Counted from the stretch's first letter, positions 10,590 through 21,890 are shown. The stretch: 64,000 nucleotides of DNA from Apodemus sylvaticus (GCF_947179515.1 NC_067481.1:26177947-26241946); one strand, 5' to 3'. Program-made: numbers and translations. The notes: generated by a model not told the origin, from the sequence alone.

Positions 10590-10735
10590 TTGTTTTTCGA
10601 GACAGGGTTTCTCTGTATAGCTCTGACTGTCCTGGAACTCACTCTGTAGACCAGGCTGGCCTCAAACTCAGAAATCCGTCTGCCTCCCAAGCGCTGGGAT
10701 TAAAGGCGGACGCCACCCCCGCCGGGCTTAAATAA
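10590..10735 (-). mobile_element. B1 SINE nested in the B2 tail
   Basis: A full-length reverse B1 runs from 'cgagacagggtttctctg' to 'ccgggct'. The 12-bp AAATAAATCTTT occurs on both sides (about 10549 and 10731) and is read as its target-site duplication. Confidence 0.92.
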
Positions 10736-11154
10736 ATCTTTAAAAAAAAAAGGCATGCTCGTAAGCTACTTAACAAGTCAGAGCCCAACCTGGGCCCCAT
10801 AAGACCCTGTCTCAAGCAAGGTTACCATAGCAAGAGTGAGTTTATGCCCATGACCTTGGGTAGGGTCTCCTGCTGAGAGTATTTCCAAGAGTCTTTCAAA
10901 CAAGGCTGCTGATTTTGTTTGCAGTGAAAATGCCCTAATTTCCTGCATCCCTGTGACCCATACCTGGCTTGGGACATCTCCTGCACTGCACGGTGTGCTC
11001 ATCTTTAAGTGGGACTGCAAGCCGCACATGGTAGATTATCAGTGTACAAGCCAGGTCCTCATGTGCCCGACTCTCGGGGAGATACCCCCCCCCCCCCAGC
11101 TGTAACTGTCAGTTAGGAACAAATTCTTTAGGAAAAACAAAACAAACCATTTGA

Positions 11155-11345
11155 GGCTGAAAAGTCGGTTCTTTAGTTGAGTACTGGGTGCTCTCCCAGA
11201 AAGCCTGAATTCAATCCCTATTACATATACCAGGCAGCTCCCACTACCTACAACTCTAGCTCCTGGGAGAATCCACACCTCTGGCCTCCATGTGCACCAG
11301 GACTCTCATGTGCACTTTTAGACAGACACACATATAAACATAGTT
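11155..11345 (+). mobile_element. B2/B3-like SINE
   Basis: A diverged element with 'agcctgaattcaatccctat', 'ctggcctccatgtgcacc' and an 'acacacatataaacata' tail. Confidence 0.65.
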
Positions 11346-11859
11346 TTTTTTAAAAAAACAAAAGCATTTTCAGTTATAATTCTATTTATCTTCTGTTCCT
11401 TGTGTGTGTGGGCATGGGCATGCCTTGGTGCATGGGGCAGAGCTATACTGTCACCTGCTGAGCTGGTTCGCTAGCCCCCAGGAAGGAGCTCTGATGCTTC
11501 ATACTGTCAATCAAACCAGGACATTCTCAATAATTACAGATAAGGCTCCTAACCTAGAGAAGCCTTTCCAGGCCATCCAGTGGGTGGAAACATAGACCAG
11601 CAGCCAACCAGCCTGGAGGAGCCACACCTCAGGCTCCTCACTTCTGACTGTGAGTGCCGCTCTCCAACTGCCTATGGTGAGAGAGTCCACGTCTCCCGCC
11701 TGGGAAAACACTCAGAGAAGAACCTGGCCACTGGCCCTGCCACACAAGGGGCAGTCGTTGTATTGATTTCTCATCACATCTCTGTGGATCTGATTTCCCG
11801 AACAGTGCTCATTCCAAATATGCCAAGACCTTTGTCCCTATGAGTCCTTCTCACTCCCA

Positions 11860-12270
11860 CGCTGTGCGCATGTTCTAATTTCGGGTAAGAAATATCACAG
11901 TCACTCTTGTTTGGATGATGGGAAATCGCCCATTTTGTCCATGTAGACTGAAGCTCTTAACGATAAACACAGCTGGCCCAGAAGGGAGGAACTGGCCCAG
12001 TGCGAACAGGACCAGGCAAAAGATAGGTTGGAAAGGTCAGAGGTGGGCTAAGAGTACGCAAGGCCAGTAGCACTTCTGATCTGCCCCACTTATTACTGGC
12101 ATCATCTCAAGAGATAATTTAATGCCCCGTGGCCCTATCTGCTCCTGACAGGAGTAAATGACAATGACCAACAATACAACCAGTCCATGTTTTATGTGAG
12201 CGTCACGTGTTTGTTTCCAGTGCAGTTATTAATGTCCTAACGCCTCCTCTAAAGCTCATCACCCCTGAAT
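11860..12270. other. Repeat-free stretch with possible regulatory sequence
   Basis: AT-rich single-copy sequence includes AAGAGATAATTTAATG (about 12109-12124), a CGTCACGTG E-box/CRE-like core followed by a forkhead-like TGTTTGTTTCC, and CAGTTATTAATG. No exon is recognised. Confidence 0.35.
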
Positions 12271-12537
12271 TATGGGCCCTGAAACCTAGTCCCTGCTCCT
12301 GCTACTGCAAAGCTTTCCGTGATGTCCCATAGCGGGAAAGAATCAGACTCTCCTCTGCACAGACAGGACACAGAGCCCAGGATGGGTACCCGTGTCCCCA
12401 GCTGGGAGCACAAAGAACACAGGAGGCAGGACTGAGTCAAGGAACAAGAGAGGAAGGGCCCCTCCTGTGCAGTCTGGTAGTGAGAAGCAGCCTGGTGGGA
12501 GACTCCCCTTCCGCATTTTTTTTGTGGGGGGGGGGGG

Positions 12538-12690
12538 TTCGAGACAGGGTTTCTCTGTGTAGCCCTGGCTGTCCTGGAACTCACTCTGTAGACCAGGCTG
12601 GCCTCGAACTCAGAAATCCGCCTGCCTCTGCCTCCCAAGTGCTGGGATTACAGGCGTGCACTGCCGCTGCCGCCACCACCACCCAGCTCC
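12538..12690 (-). mobile_element. B1 SINE
   Basis: A full-length reverse B1 from 'cgagacagggtttctctgtg' to the GC-rich head, preceded on the + strand by G12. Confidence 0.93.
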
Positions 12691-12772
12691 CCTCAGCATC
12701 TTAAGCTCTAGGATCTAGCTGGGCTTTACTTTCGTCTGTGAAACAGAAAAACGCTAACGATCTTCTTTGAGC

Positions 12773-12774
<2 letters not shown>

Positions 12775-12805
<31 letters not shown>

Positions 12806-12960
12806 TGTCACAGAGAGTGTGAGAGGGTCAGAGGGCACCTGGTGAGAGTTGGTTCTTTGCTTCTGTCATGTGGGTTCCTAGGGTTGAACTCAGGATATCA
12901 GGCGTAGAATGGCAGATGATCTGACATGCTAGCCTATCTTACCAGGCTGGCCCAAAACAG
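12775..12960 (-). mobile_element. B3-like SINE with (TG)n tail
   Basis: (TG)14 at 12775-12803 passes into 'gggcacctggtgagagttggttct' and 'cagggttgaactcagg'-like B3 body sequence in reverse orientation. Confidence 0.7.
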
Positions 12961-12996
12961 AATTAATTTTTTAAAAGAATCTAGTCTTTGTGATTC

Positions 12997-12999
<3 letters not shown>

Positions 13000-13040
<41 letters not shown>

Positions 13041-13202
13041 CGCGCGCCATACCTTGGGGACCAGAACACAGTGTCAAGACCCCCCTGGAGCTTGAGTTAC
13101 ACAGACAGTTGTAAGCCACTCAGCTTGGTACTGGGAACACAAATCTCTGTTCTCTGGAAGAGCAGGAAGTGATCTTAACTACTGACTCATCTTTCCAGCC
13201 CT
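13000..13202 (-). mobile_element. B2/B3-like SINE with (TG)n/(GC)n tail
   Basis: A (TG)n(CG)n tract at about 13001-13047 is followed by reverse B2-type sequence ending 'ctcatctttccagccctc'. Confidence 0.75.
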
Positions 13203-13374
13203 CAAATAGAACATTTTAAAAACTTCCTTTCCCCTTGATCATTTTTAATCTCTTATAATGTACCAGATTCCATGCTGAATATATTGTATATTTATACAGA
13301 ACTAGAGCTTTTCATACTTCAAAGTGCTTGGATCATGGACATGAACCACGCTGTCCAACTTTTATGGATTTTTC

Positions 13375-13402
13375 AAAAAGATTTATTTATTTTTATTTAG
13401 AG

Positions 13403-13449
<47 letters not shown>

Positions 13450-13711
13450 TGTATGCTATGTGTGTTTGGGTGCCCATGGAGCCCAGAAGAGAGCACTGGG
13501 TCTCCTGGGGCTAGAGTTACAGAGTTACAGGCAGTTTTTTTTGTTTTGTTTTGTTTTGTTTTTTTGATTTGTATTTTTTTCGAGACAGGGTTTCTCTGTG
13601 TAGCCCGTCATTATAGGCAGTTTTGAGCCACCTGACATGGTGCTGGGAACTGGACCCAGGTCCTTCTGCAGGAGCAGCAGATCCTCTACACTACGCCATC
13701 TCTCCAGCCCC
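13375..13711 (-). mobile_element. B2/B3 SINE with (TG)22 tail, split by a truncated B1
   Basis: The tail AGATTTATTTATTTTTATTTAG and (TG)n (13404-13447) lead into the body, which ends 'gccatctctccagcccc'. A strongly 5'-truncated B1 (about 13535-13608) interrupts it, flanked by near-identical TTACAGGCAG / TTATAGGCAG. Confidence 0.85.
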
Positions 13712-13786
13712 AGGATGACCGCTGTATGTGACGCTCACACAATACTTGTTTAGGGTTCTCAGATTCTGAGCAATTAAGAAAAATAC

Positions 13787-13930
13787 TTGCCGGGTGGTGG
13801 CGCACGCCTGTAATCCCAGCACTCTGGGAGGCAGAGGCAGGCGGATTTCTGAGTTCGAGGCCAGCCTGGTCTACAGAGTGAGTTCCAGGACAGCCAGGGC
13901 TACACAGAGAAACCCTGTCTCGAAAAAAAA
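13787..13930 (+). mobile_element. B1 SINE (GTAATCCCAGCACTCTGGG variant)
   Basis: A full-length, low-divergence B1 with 'cctgtaatcccagcactctg'. Its A-rich tail has expanded into the adjoining tetranucleotide repeat. Confidence 0.96.
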
Positions 13931-13944
13931 GCCAAATCCAAGAA

Positions 13945-13946
13945 AC

Positions 13947-14001
<55 letters not shown>

Positions 14002-14080
14002 GAAGGAAGGAAGGAAGGAAGGAAGGAAGGAAGGAAGGAAGGAAGGAAGGAAGGAAGGAAGGAAGGAAGAAAGAAAGAAA
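13945..14080. repeat. (GAAA)n(GGAA)n microsatellite from B1 tail
   Basis: GAAA repeats (about 13949-14000) switch to GGAA repeats (about 14000-14068) and back. It directly continues the B1 tail, the usual origin of such repeats. Confidence 0.95.
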
Positions 14081-14254
14081 TGCTTTTGGGTATATGAAGG
14101 GTATAGCTTGGTGGTAGGGCGCTGCTTAAAGAGCATTGGGTCCTGTGCTCCCTCCTTGGGCACCACGATTCCTGTGTGTAAAAACACCACGATGAAACTC
14201 ATTGCTTTGTATATTAGCTTAAATCTTTAATAAAAAAAAAAAATCAAAGAATTC

Positions 14255-14390
14255 ATTCAGTTGGAAATAGAGGCACTCATGTCTGTGATCCTAGCACTGG
14301 AAAGGCTGAAGCAGGAGGATTGTGAGTTCAAGGCCAGCTTGGACTCTTTGATTAGATCTTGTCTCATAAACAAACAAATACAAATTAAAT
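14255..14390 (+). mobile_element. Old B1 SINE
   Basis: Diverged but alignable: 'ggcactcatgtctgtgatcc', 'gtgagttcaaggccagcttg', 'cttgtctcataaacaaac'. Confidence 0.7.
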
Positions 14391-14513
14391 AATATAGATG
14401 TACACTTTTTTCATGTGGCAGTTGAGGCTAGACAGTAGAAGGGACAGGTAAGGGTCCTGCTGTTCTGGGATGTGACTGGTTCTGATCTTGCTGGATCATG
14501 CTGTGCTCTGAGA

Positions 14514-14514
<1 letters not shown>

Positions 14515-14554
<40 letters not shown>

Positions 14555-14571
14555 GCAGCAGCAGCAGCAGC
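14515..14571. repeat. (GGC)12(AGC)7 compound triplet repeat
   Basis: GGC units fill 14515-14550 and AGC units 14551-14571. Both runs are uninterrupted. The reverse strand reads (GCT)7(GCC)12, poly-Ala in one frame, within an ORF with no other support. Confidence 0.97.
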
Positions 14572-14589
14572 AATAAAACAGAGGCCCCT

Positions 14590-16620
14590 GGTCCTCTGTG
14601 ATGGCAACGCTGCTGTTTCATCCTCCCTAGGTCCCTGGCACCACACAGAGCTGACAGCTTCGGAAAGGTGAGACCAAAACAGGCTCATCCCCAGCAGAGA
14701 GCTGGAACTGGCAAGCTAGCAGGAGGGGACCCGGGATCAACAGAGGTCAGGGAGCGAAGGCCCCTGTGTTTTGCCTGGTCCAGGCTGAGAGTGATCAGCA
14801 GGCTGCTTGGTATTCTGCTCAGATACAGGCTTGCAGGCTTCCTGTCCTGCCTCCTGGTCCCCCTACCAGCGGGGCCTCCTCCCCTACCCCACCAGGCCAT
14901 GCATTATCCTCGCAAGACTGAGGATCTAATGGAGGCAATCAGCACCCTGGGGGAGCCTCTCCATCCAGGATGAGGAGGGCAGAGCAGAGCTCCGTGTTCC
15001 TGAGCCTACCCTAAAATAGAGGTGCTCTTGAAGGGGCCCCTGAAACTGAACTAAGGAGGGGTTCCCAGTACCCCTCTCCCCCCACATGCACATACTGTGT
15101 AGGGCTCTAGACAACTTCAGTTCCAGAGGCTGCCTAACAACAGTTCCTCTCCACAGAAAACCTTAAACTTCCTGGGTCCCTCTGGTCTTGGCCAGCTCCC
15201 ACTTCCAGTTAGGGGGCGAGGGCTAGGGAGAAGACTGGGGGCTAGGGAAGAGGGGGACTCTCACCCCTCCTTACCCGCTGGCCTGCCAGTTGGCCAGTAT
15301 TGGAACTAGTCATCCACACCATTGTTCCTAAGCCCTCCTCCCACTCTGTTGGTTGTGCAAAGCCCCCTAGGTCAGGAGTACAGGGCAGAAGCTCCCCTCC
15401 CCCGGCAGGCTTCAAAGGATGTAAGGGACTAAGGCCTGCCAGCCCTCCCCACCACCAGGCAGCACTCAGCAAATCCCTGGGAGTGAACAGAGCAGACCCC
15501 CCCCACACACACACATACACACACACACCAGGAGTCATGGCTATAGTGGAAGCCTGGGGAGAGAAACCCAGAAGAATGTCTGGGAAAGGACTGGGTCATG
15601 CTGTACTGTCCTCCCAGGAGCTAAGAACTCAGCAAAGTGGAGAAAATCTGCTCGGAGTGTCCAAGCTCAAGGCTGACTTTCTACCCATCTATAATATAGG
15701 TGCCCTTTCCCAGGACCACGTGGAGATCTAATAGTCTCACTGAGCTCAAACAAACACAAGGAATCCTTCTTCCAGACTTTTCTTCAGTCCTCTTCATTCC
15801 GGGCTAGCACGGTCTTCCACCATCTGCTCCCAAGATGGTAGGTCCTGCCCACCTTCCTTCCCTGGGGATAGAGAGGGTCTGGGGCTCACCCCTCCCCCTG
15901 GTGCTGTAATTTGAGGGGCTGCCCAACTGGAATGGACCCAGGGCGTCCCTGGACTCCCCTCCCACCACTGCGAGTTTGCTGGCCTCTGCCCTCTGCCCTC
16001 TTCTGCCATTAACCCTGTCACCTGCTGGACATCAGCCCCCGGGCTCAGTCTGTCATCTGTGGCCAAAGATGGATGGGGGACGGCTGGGAAGTATAAGCAG
16101 CGACCCCTTAATGAGATCTGTCGGGGGAGGGCTGGGCTCTATCAGGCAACGGCAGGCCCAGGGTGGCAATAACAGGCCCTTGTTGAGTGTAACCCATTTT
16201 CCTCCTGTGGAAAGGAGACCCTGAAGGCTTGAAGGTGAAGGACGCCTTTGTCACCAATCCTCCGTCCCAGCAAACCAGGCTGGGAGGAGATGGACAAGAA
16301 GCTAGAAAAAAAGTTGGCCCCCTCCCTTTTCATTCCATCTCCTGGGTGCGGTTACCGGGGCTCCAGGGGGCACCAGGGACGACTCACAAAGGATCATGAG
16401 GAAAGAGACCAGCTGCCTAGCTGGGGTAGCCCTGTGTGCATCCTGGGAGACTCCATGGCTCCTGATCACATGCAGAGTCCTGGAAGGAGGGAGCTGGAGA
16501 GATGGGGGAGGCATTGTCTGTAGGATGGGGGACATCTTCAGAGGTGCAAGGAAGAGGTACCTGAAGAAGCAGATAGAGGGCTGAGAGACAGAGTCACTGA
16601 CAGGCTCCTCACAGTTTTCC
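14590..16620. other. Low-repeat stretch without recognised gene
   Basis: It is mostly single copy with a short (CA)n at 15506-15528. A stretch at 16040-16210 looks repeat-free and may be regulatory. A moderate CTCF-like match (CTCCAGGGGGCACC) lies at 16361-16374. ORFs of 80-143 codons lack splice or homology support. Confidence 0.5.
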
Positions 16621-16659
16621 CCAGCGTGGATATTAGAATTGTATTTTTCCCCTATATAT

Positions 16660-16759
16660 TCTTTCTTTCTTTCTACCTTCCTTTTTCCTTCCTTCCTTCC
16701 TTCCTTCCTTCCTTCCTTCCTTCCTTCCTTCCTTCCTTCCTTCCTTCCTTCCTTCCTTC

Positions 16760-16826
<67 letters not shown>
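16660..16826. repeat. (TTCC)n(TTTC)n microsatellite
   Basis: TTCC repeats (about 16676-16760) are followed by TTTC repeats to 16826. It adjoins the tail of the reverse B1 that follows. Confidence 0.96.
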
Positions 16827-17125
16827 ATTTTTCGAGATAGGATCTCACTATGTAGCCCCTGATCGGCCTGGAATTCACCGTGTAGACCAGGCTGCCCTTG
16901 AGTTCACAGAGATCCACGTGCCTCTGCCTCCCCAGTGCTGGGTTTAAAGGAAAGTATCACACACCCAGCTCCTGTTTGCTTGTTTGTTTTTCCTTCCTTT
17001 TTTTTTTTTTTTGGTTGTTGTTTTTGAAACAGTGTTATGTAGCCCAGGCTGCCCTCAAATGTACTATGTAGCCAAAAGTGACCTTGGATTCTTAATCCTC
17101 TGCTTTGACCTTCCAACCACTAGAA
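16826..17125 (-). mobile_element. Two B1-type SINEs in tandem
   Basis: The first (16826-16975) starts 'ttcgagataggatctcact'. The second, more diverged, (about 17005-17125) starts after T15 with 'tttttgaaacagtgttatg'. Confidence 0.8.
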
Positions 17126-17164
17126 TTACTAATGTCTGCTTTATGCTTGACTGGAATTTTAAAA

Positions 17165-18230
17165 GCAGGAGCCAGGCATGGTGGCACAGGGCTGTAGTCA
17201 TAGCACTGAGGAGCCTGAGATAGCAGAATCATGAATTCCAGGCCAGCCTGATATATATAGCTAGACACTGACTTAGACAGAGACTGAGTGACAGATAAAC
17301 AGAGCCTGGGGACAGCTCAGCTGGTAAAGTGTTTGCCTTACAAACATGAGGATCTGGATTTGGCCCTCAGAACCCACATCAGGGGTAGAGACGTTTGCTT
17401 GCAATCCCACCTCTGGGAAGATGGAGACAGGAGGCTCCCTGAGGCTGCATGGTTAGTCAGTCTAATCTAACTGGGCCAGTGAATAACCCTACATCAAAAG
17501 AGGAGAACTGTGTTCCTGAATATGTTATAGGAAGTTGCCTTCTGGTTTTTGCAAATGTGCATGTGCATTTGAGTGAGTGCACACACACACACACACACAC
17601 AAGATTAATAAAAAAGAGACAGAGATTGGAGAAATGGCTTGTTGGTTAAGATCACATGGTACTGTAGGGGGCTTAGTGGTTAAGAGCTCATACTGCTGCT
17701 CTTCCTGAGGATATGAGTTCCGATTCTCAGCACCCACATCAGGCAGTTTACAACCAACTACCTGTAACCCTAGCTCTCTGGCTCTCTGGCATCTCAGACA
17801 CCTGTGGGCACGTGTGTCGTGTGCATAGACCTACACAGACACGTAATTAAAATACTAAAAATAAAGATCACATGCTACTCTTGCAGAGGACCCAAGGTTT
17901 AATTCCCAGCACCAATGTTGGGAAGTTCACAACTATCTGTAACTCTCATTCCAAGGGATTGCATATCCTCCTCTAGACCCTGTAGGCATATGCACTTACC
18001 TACACACAGATACACCACATGTTAATAATAAAAAAATAAAAATTAATCTAAAAAACATTATTTAGAAGACGGAGAGACAAAGACCATGCCTGGTGGCCCA
18101 TGCCTCTAACCCTGCACTCAGTAGGCAGAGGGTGGTGGATCTGTGAATTCGAGGTCGGCCTGGGCTACCTAGTGAGCTCTGTGAATGAGTTCTCTCTGAA
18201 TGAGTTCTCTAGTGAGAGCTTGTCTCTCAG
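17165..18230 (+). mobile_element. SINE block: B1, B4/B2-like, B2, B3, B1
   Basis: B1 17165-17285; B4/B2-like 17305-17600 with (CA)n 17580-17600; B2-like 17620-17865; B3-like 17875-18050; B1 18085-18230. All are diverged and on the + strand. An internal repeat 'gaatgagttctct' occurs twice near 18184-18215. Confidence 0.7.
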
Positions 18231-18299
18231 AATGATGAGGAAGATATCCAACATCAATCTCTGGCTTTGACATGCATGCACACACAGGGCGGGGAAAGA

Positions 18300-18640
18300 G
18301 AGAGAGTAGTTAGATGCCAGATATCAAATCAGTCCAGCATCCGAGGAAACTGAATGGTAGGCATTCACCAATGAGTAGCTGGACCAGAACCAGAATCTGC
18401 GACTCTGACAGACCCAGTCCTCTCTTAGCAGTGCACTGCTCTCCCGTCTTGCCCCTTATTCTGGGAGAAAATGCAGCAGCTGTTGAAGTGATCAGTCTGG
18501 GGTTATCAGAAGGGGTTGGCTCTGGCCCAGTCACCCCAGAGCCCCTCAGCACGCATACAGAGATCACCCAGGGCTGTGCGCAGATGTGGGAGACAGGAGA
18601 AGAGCAGCAGTGTTTGTTTCCTGGTTCCTTCTAGGCTTGG
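18300..18640. other. Single-copy stretch
   Basis: No repeat or exon is recognised, and short ORFs on both strands are unsupported. Confidence 0.4.
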
Positions 18641-18644
18641 ATGA

Positions 18645-18960
18645 GACGGAAGTGAGACAAGTCAAAAAGCCTTGTTCGCTGCTGGTGCAAGATAAATTAA
18701 TATAATTTAATTAATGTAGAAATCAGTATGGAGGTTCCACCAAAGAACTAAAAATAGAACCACCACATGATCCAGTGGACACCACATCCGGGCACGTGCC
18801 TGAAGAAACGTGAGTCTGTCTACAGCAGAGACACCTGGCCACCTGAGTTGCTGTATCGCTATTTACAATAGCCAAGTTATAGCCTAGAAGCCCAGGAGGA
18901 GCAGCTAAAGGAAATATAGTATGAATACACAATAGAGTTTTGTTCAGTCATAAGAACAAG
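18645..18960 (+). mobile_element. Old LINE-1 3' fragment
   Basis: The sequence follows the end of L1 ORF2 and its 3' side: 'gctgctggtgcaagat', 'aaatcagtatggaggttcc', 'atgatccagtgg', 'atttacaatagccaagttat', 'aatacacaatagagttttg'. It is heavily mutated, 5'-truncated and non-functional. Confidence 0.8.
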
Positions 18961-19019
18961 ATTATGACATTTGTAGGTTTTTTGTTTTGTTTTGTTTTGC
19001 TTTAAAAATAAAGGGACCA

Positions 19020-19235
19020 AAGAGCTGGCTTAGCCAGTGAAGGAGCCTGCAACCAAATCTGGCAGCCTGAGTTCAAGCCCCAGGACCCACACAACAGAAG
19101 AGAGCCAGCTCCTGAAAGTTGTCATCTGACTTCTACGCGTCTACTGTGACATACATGTGCACACATGTCTGTATATATATGTGCATGCATACGGAAGTAA
19201 ATAAATGAAAATTTATTTTTTTAAAAAATGTAGAA
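19020..19235 (+). mobile_element. B3-like SINE
   Basis: 'gcctgagttcaagccccagg', 'gaaagttgtcatctgacttc' and a tail with AAATAAATGAAAATTTATT mark a B3/B2-type element. Confidence 0.75.
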
Positions 19236-19237
19236 CT

Positions 19238-19400
19238 AGCCAGGCAGTGGTGGCACACGTCTTTAATCCCAGCACTCGGGAGGCAGAGGCAGGTGGATTT
19301 CTGAGTTCGAGGCCAGCCTGGTCTACAGAGTGAGTTCCAGGACAGCCAGGGCTACACAGAGAAACCCTGTCTCAAAAAAAAAAAAAAAAAAAAAAAAAAA
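19238..19400 (+). mobile_element. Young B1 SINE with long poly(A)
   Basis: Near-consensus B1 of the 'ctttaatcccagcactcggg' type, ending in an uninterrupted A27 tract (about 19374-19400). Confidence 0.96.
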
Positions 19401-19659
19401 GTGGAACTAGAGAGCATCATGTAAATTGAAATACACCAGACTCTGAAAAACAAATATGGTGTGTCTTCTCACATCCTCAGAATCTAGATCGGAAGATGCA
19501 GAAGTCTGAAGGGAGGAAGAAGAATGCTGTGATGAGGTACAGAAGAGGTCGTTGGGGGATGATATGTTAAGTGACATTAAATAAATGTCAGCAAGAAAAA
19601 ACATGTCTTGTCTTGGTTTGTTTTTTAAGTTTGGGAAGTTTGCTGTCCATGAAGAATAA

Positions 19660-19845
19660 GATCCAGGCACAATGGCACAGGCCTGTAATCCCAGCTATTC
19701 CAGAGACTGAGGCAGGAGGATGGCAGATTCAAGACCTGCCTGGACTATAATGTGAATTCAGGACTAGACTGAGTGGTGACTTAATAACATCGCCTCAAAT
19801 AAAAAGGGGCTGGAAATGTGCCTCAGTGGCCGAGCGTAAGTGAGG

Positions 19846-19929
<84 letters not shown>

Positions 19930-20220
19930 TCTCAACTGAGTAGCCCTGGCTGTCCTAGGACTCACTCTATAGACCAGGCTGCCTCTACCTCACTAGTAGA
20001 AGAATGAAAGGCCCTGTCCCAGAATTAAAAGAATTTCCTTTTTTAAAAATCTTAATGTTTGTTGTTTTTGTTTTCTGAGGCAGGGTTTCTCTGTGTAGCC
20101 CTGGCTGTCCTGGACCTTACTATGTAGACCAGGCTGGCCTCGAACTCAAAGAGATCTGCCTGCCTCTGCTTCCTGAGTGCTGGAATTAAAAGCACATGCC
20201 TCCACACCCAGGTAAAGAAT
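19660..20220. mobile_element. SINE block with (TG)n(AG)n
   Basis: Old B1 (+) 19665-19800; ID-like piece 19808-19845; (TG)17(AG)22 at 19846-19925; B1 fragment (-) 19930-19990; B1 (-) 20065-20215. Confidence 0.75.
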
Positions 20221-20234
20221 TCCTTTTTATTTTA

Positions 20235-20400
20235 AAGAATAAGAAGTGAGGTCCTGAGGAGACCTCAGTAGTTAAGAGCCCCGTGGTGCGTACAGAGGAC
20301 CCAGGTCCTGTTCCCAACATTCCCATGTGTCTCAAAACCGTCTGTAACAATAGTTTCAGAGGATCTAACACTCATGCACACAAAATAAAAAGAAATAAGT
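20235..20400 (+). mobile_element. B2/B3-like SINE
   Basis: 'gacctcagtagttaagagcc' start and 'aaaataaaaagaaataagtc' tail; the body is diverged. Confidence 0.65.
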
Positions 20401-20417
20401 CTTTAAAAAGCAAAACC

Positions 20418-20590
20418 CAGCCGGGCGGTGGTGGCGCATGCCTGTAATCCCAGCACTCTGGGAGGCAGAGGCAGGCGGATTTCTGAGTTCGAGACCAGCC
20501 TGGTCTACAGAGTTCCAGGACAGCCAGGGCTACACAGAGAGATCCCGTCTCGAAAAACAAAAAAACAAAACAAACAAACAAACAAAAAAA
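20418..20590 (+). mobile_element. B1 SINE (ACTCTGGG variant)
   Basis: 'gccgggcggtggtggcgcat' through 'gtctcgaaaaacaaaaa'. It carries 'cctgtaatcccagcactctg'. An 8-10 bp deletion removes part of the 'agagtgagttccagg' segment. Confidence 0.95.
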
Positions 20591-20599
20591 GAGTCAGGA

Positions 20600-20775
20600 G
20601 TCAGGCCAGTGAGATGGCTCAGCAGCAAAGGCGCATACTGCCATGGCGGACGGCCAGCCCGAATTCTCTCTCTAAAACCCACACAGAGGAGGAAAGAAGC
20701 AACTCCCCAAAGTTACACTGTGATGCTCAGAGCAGATGCGTACACACTAGAGAGACACCTAAATAAAATATGGAA
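20600..20775 (+). mobile_element. B3-like SINE
   Basis: 'gccagtgagatggctcagc' start and 'ctccccaaagttacactgtg' body, tail CCTAAATAAAATATGG. Confidence 0.65.
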
Positions 20776-21036
20776 AGAGTAGGAAGTGCCGAGTGGGTAC
20801 CCAGCAAGACCTGCTGGCACAATCTTGGGGACCCCCTGTTTAACCCTGGCCACTCCAGGTTGTCCCTGAAGCTCCTGCTTCGTAGACTCCTGCTCCCTCT
20901 TCCCTCAGACTGCCTGAGATAGACTGTGCCAGATTGTGTTGTGTGCATGGCTGGGGGAGGGAGCTTTGAAACACGGTTCTAGTGAACTGAATGGCCTTTA
21001 GCAACTCTTCCTGTTTGGCCCATCCTTCTCTTTCTC

Positions 21037-21042
<6 letters not shown>

Positions 21043-21080
<38 letters not shown>
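21043..21080. repeat. (TG)n microsatellite
   Basis: About 19 TG units, preceded by a CTTT-rich stretch (21028-21042). Confidence 0.95.
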
Positions 21081-21082
<2 letters not shown>

Positions 21083-21144
21083 ACTGGAGATGGGAACCCA
21101 GAGCCTCAAGTATGTTCTTGTTATGCGAGTGCTTTAATATTTTT

Positions 21145-21440
21145 TAAAGATTTATTTATTTATTTATTTATTATGTATATGAGTACACTGTAGCTGTACA
21201 GGTGGTTGTGATCCATCATGTGGTTGCTGGGAATTGAACTCAGGACCTCTGCTTGCCCAAAGGCTTATTTATTATTATATGAAAATACACTATAGCTGTC
21301 TTCAGACACACCAGAAGAAGGTGTCAGATCTCATTATGGATGGTTGTGAGCCACCATGTGGTTGCTGGGATTTGAACTCAGGACCTTTGGAAGAGCAGTC
21401 AGTGCTCTTAACTGCTGAGCCACCTCTCCAGCCCTACAAG
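21145..21440 (-). mobile_element. Two B2 SINEs, one joined to the other
   Basis: Both are reverse B2: a 5'-truncated copy at 21145-21260 (TTTATTTATTTATT tail) and a fuller copy to 21436 ending 'gccacctctccagcccta'. Confidence 0.88.
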
Positions 21441-21449
21441 GGCTTTATT

Positions 21450-21710
21450 ATTGAGCTACATACCCAACTCTGCCTTATATCAATGGAGAGGACTTGATCA
21501 CCAGCTGGAAATGACCTTTGCGGGGAGTGTTTCACATAGCAAAAAATGGGCCAAGACCATATCGTGGCTTAGCTATGGCTAGCCAGGGAATGGCAGCAGA
21601 TAAGCCTTTGCCAGGACCTTAACGTGTTACTCAAAATCAGAGAAGCAGGCCTGTTTTGACTGAAACAGGATACTTCCCGGACAGACCACTTCTCCAAAAT
21701 GCAAGAGTTG
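21450..21710. other. Unassigned single-copy or old-repeat sequence
   Basis: Nothing recognisable beyond possible old repeat. Confidence 0.3.
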
Positions 21711-21714
21711 AAAA

Positions 21715-21890
21715 CTCCTCCTAAACATTTATTATTTATCTTATGTGTAGGTGCTTCACCTACATGTCTGTCTGTGCATCACTTGGGTACATGGTACTCA
21801 GGGAGGTCAGAAGAGGTATTGGGTCCTCTGAGGCTGGAGGTCCAGAAGGATGGTTCTGAGACACCATGTGGGTGCAGGGAATTGACCTTT
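21715..21890 (-). mobile_element. B3/B2-like SINE
   Basis: Reverse element: tail 'aaacatttattatttatctt', body 'ggtcagaagaggtattggg', head truncated near 21890. Confidence 0.65.

Noticed and set aside
14428..14688. 86-codon minus ORF with poly-Ala
   Set aside because: The poly-Ala is the GCT/GCC repeat, and the flanks do not resemble a protein.
15193..15215. CTCF-like AGTTAGGGGGCGAG
   Set aside because: The flanking CCAC part of the motif is missing, so the match is too weak.
18310..18640. Overlapping ORFs of 85-106 codons
   Set aside because: No splice sites, homology or start context; single-copy noise.
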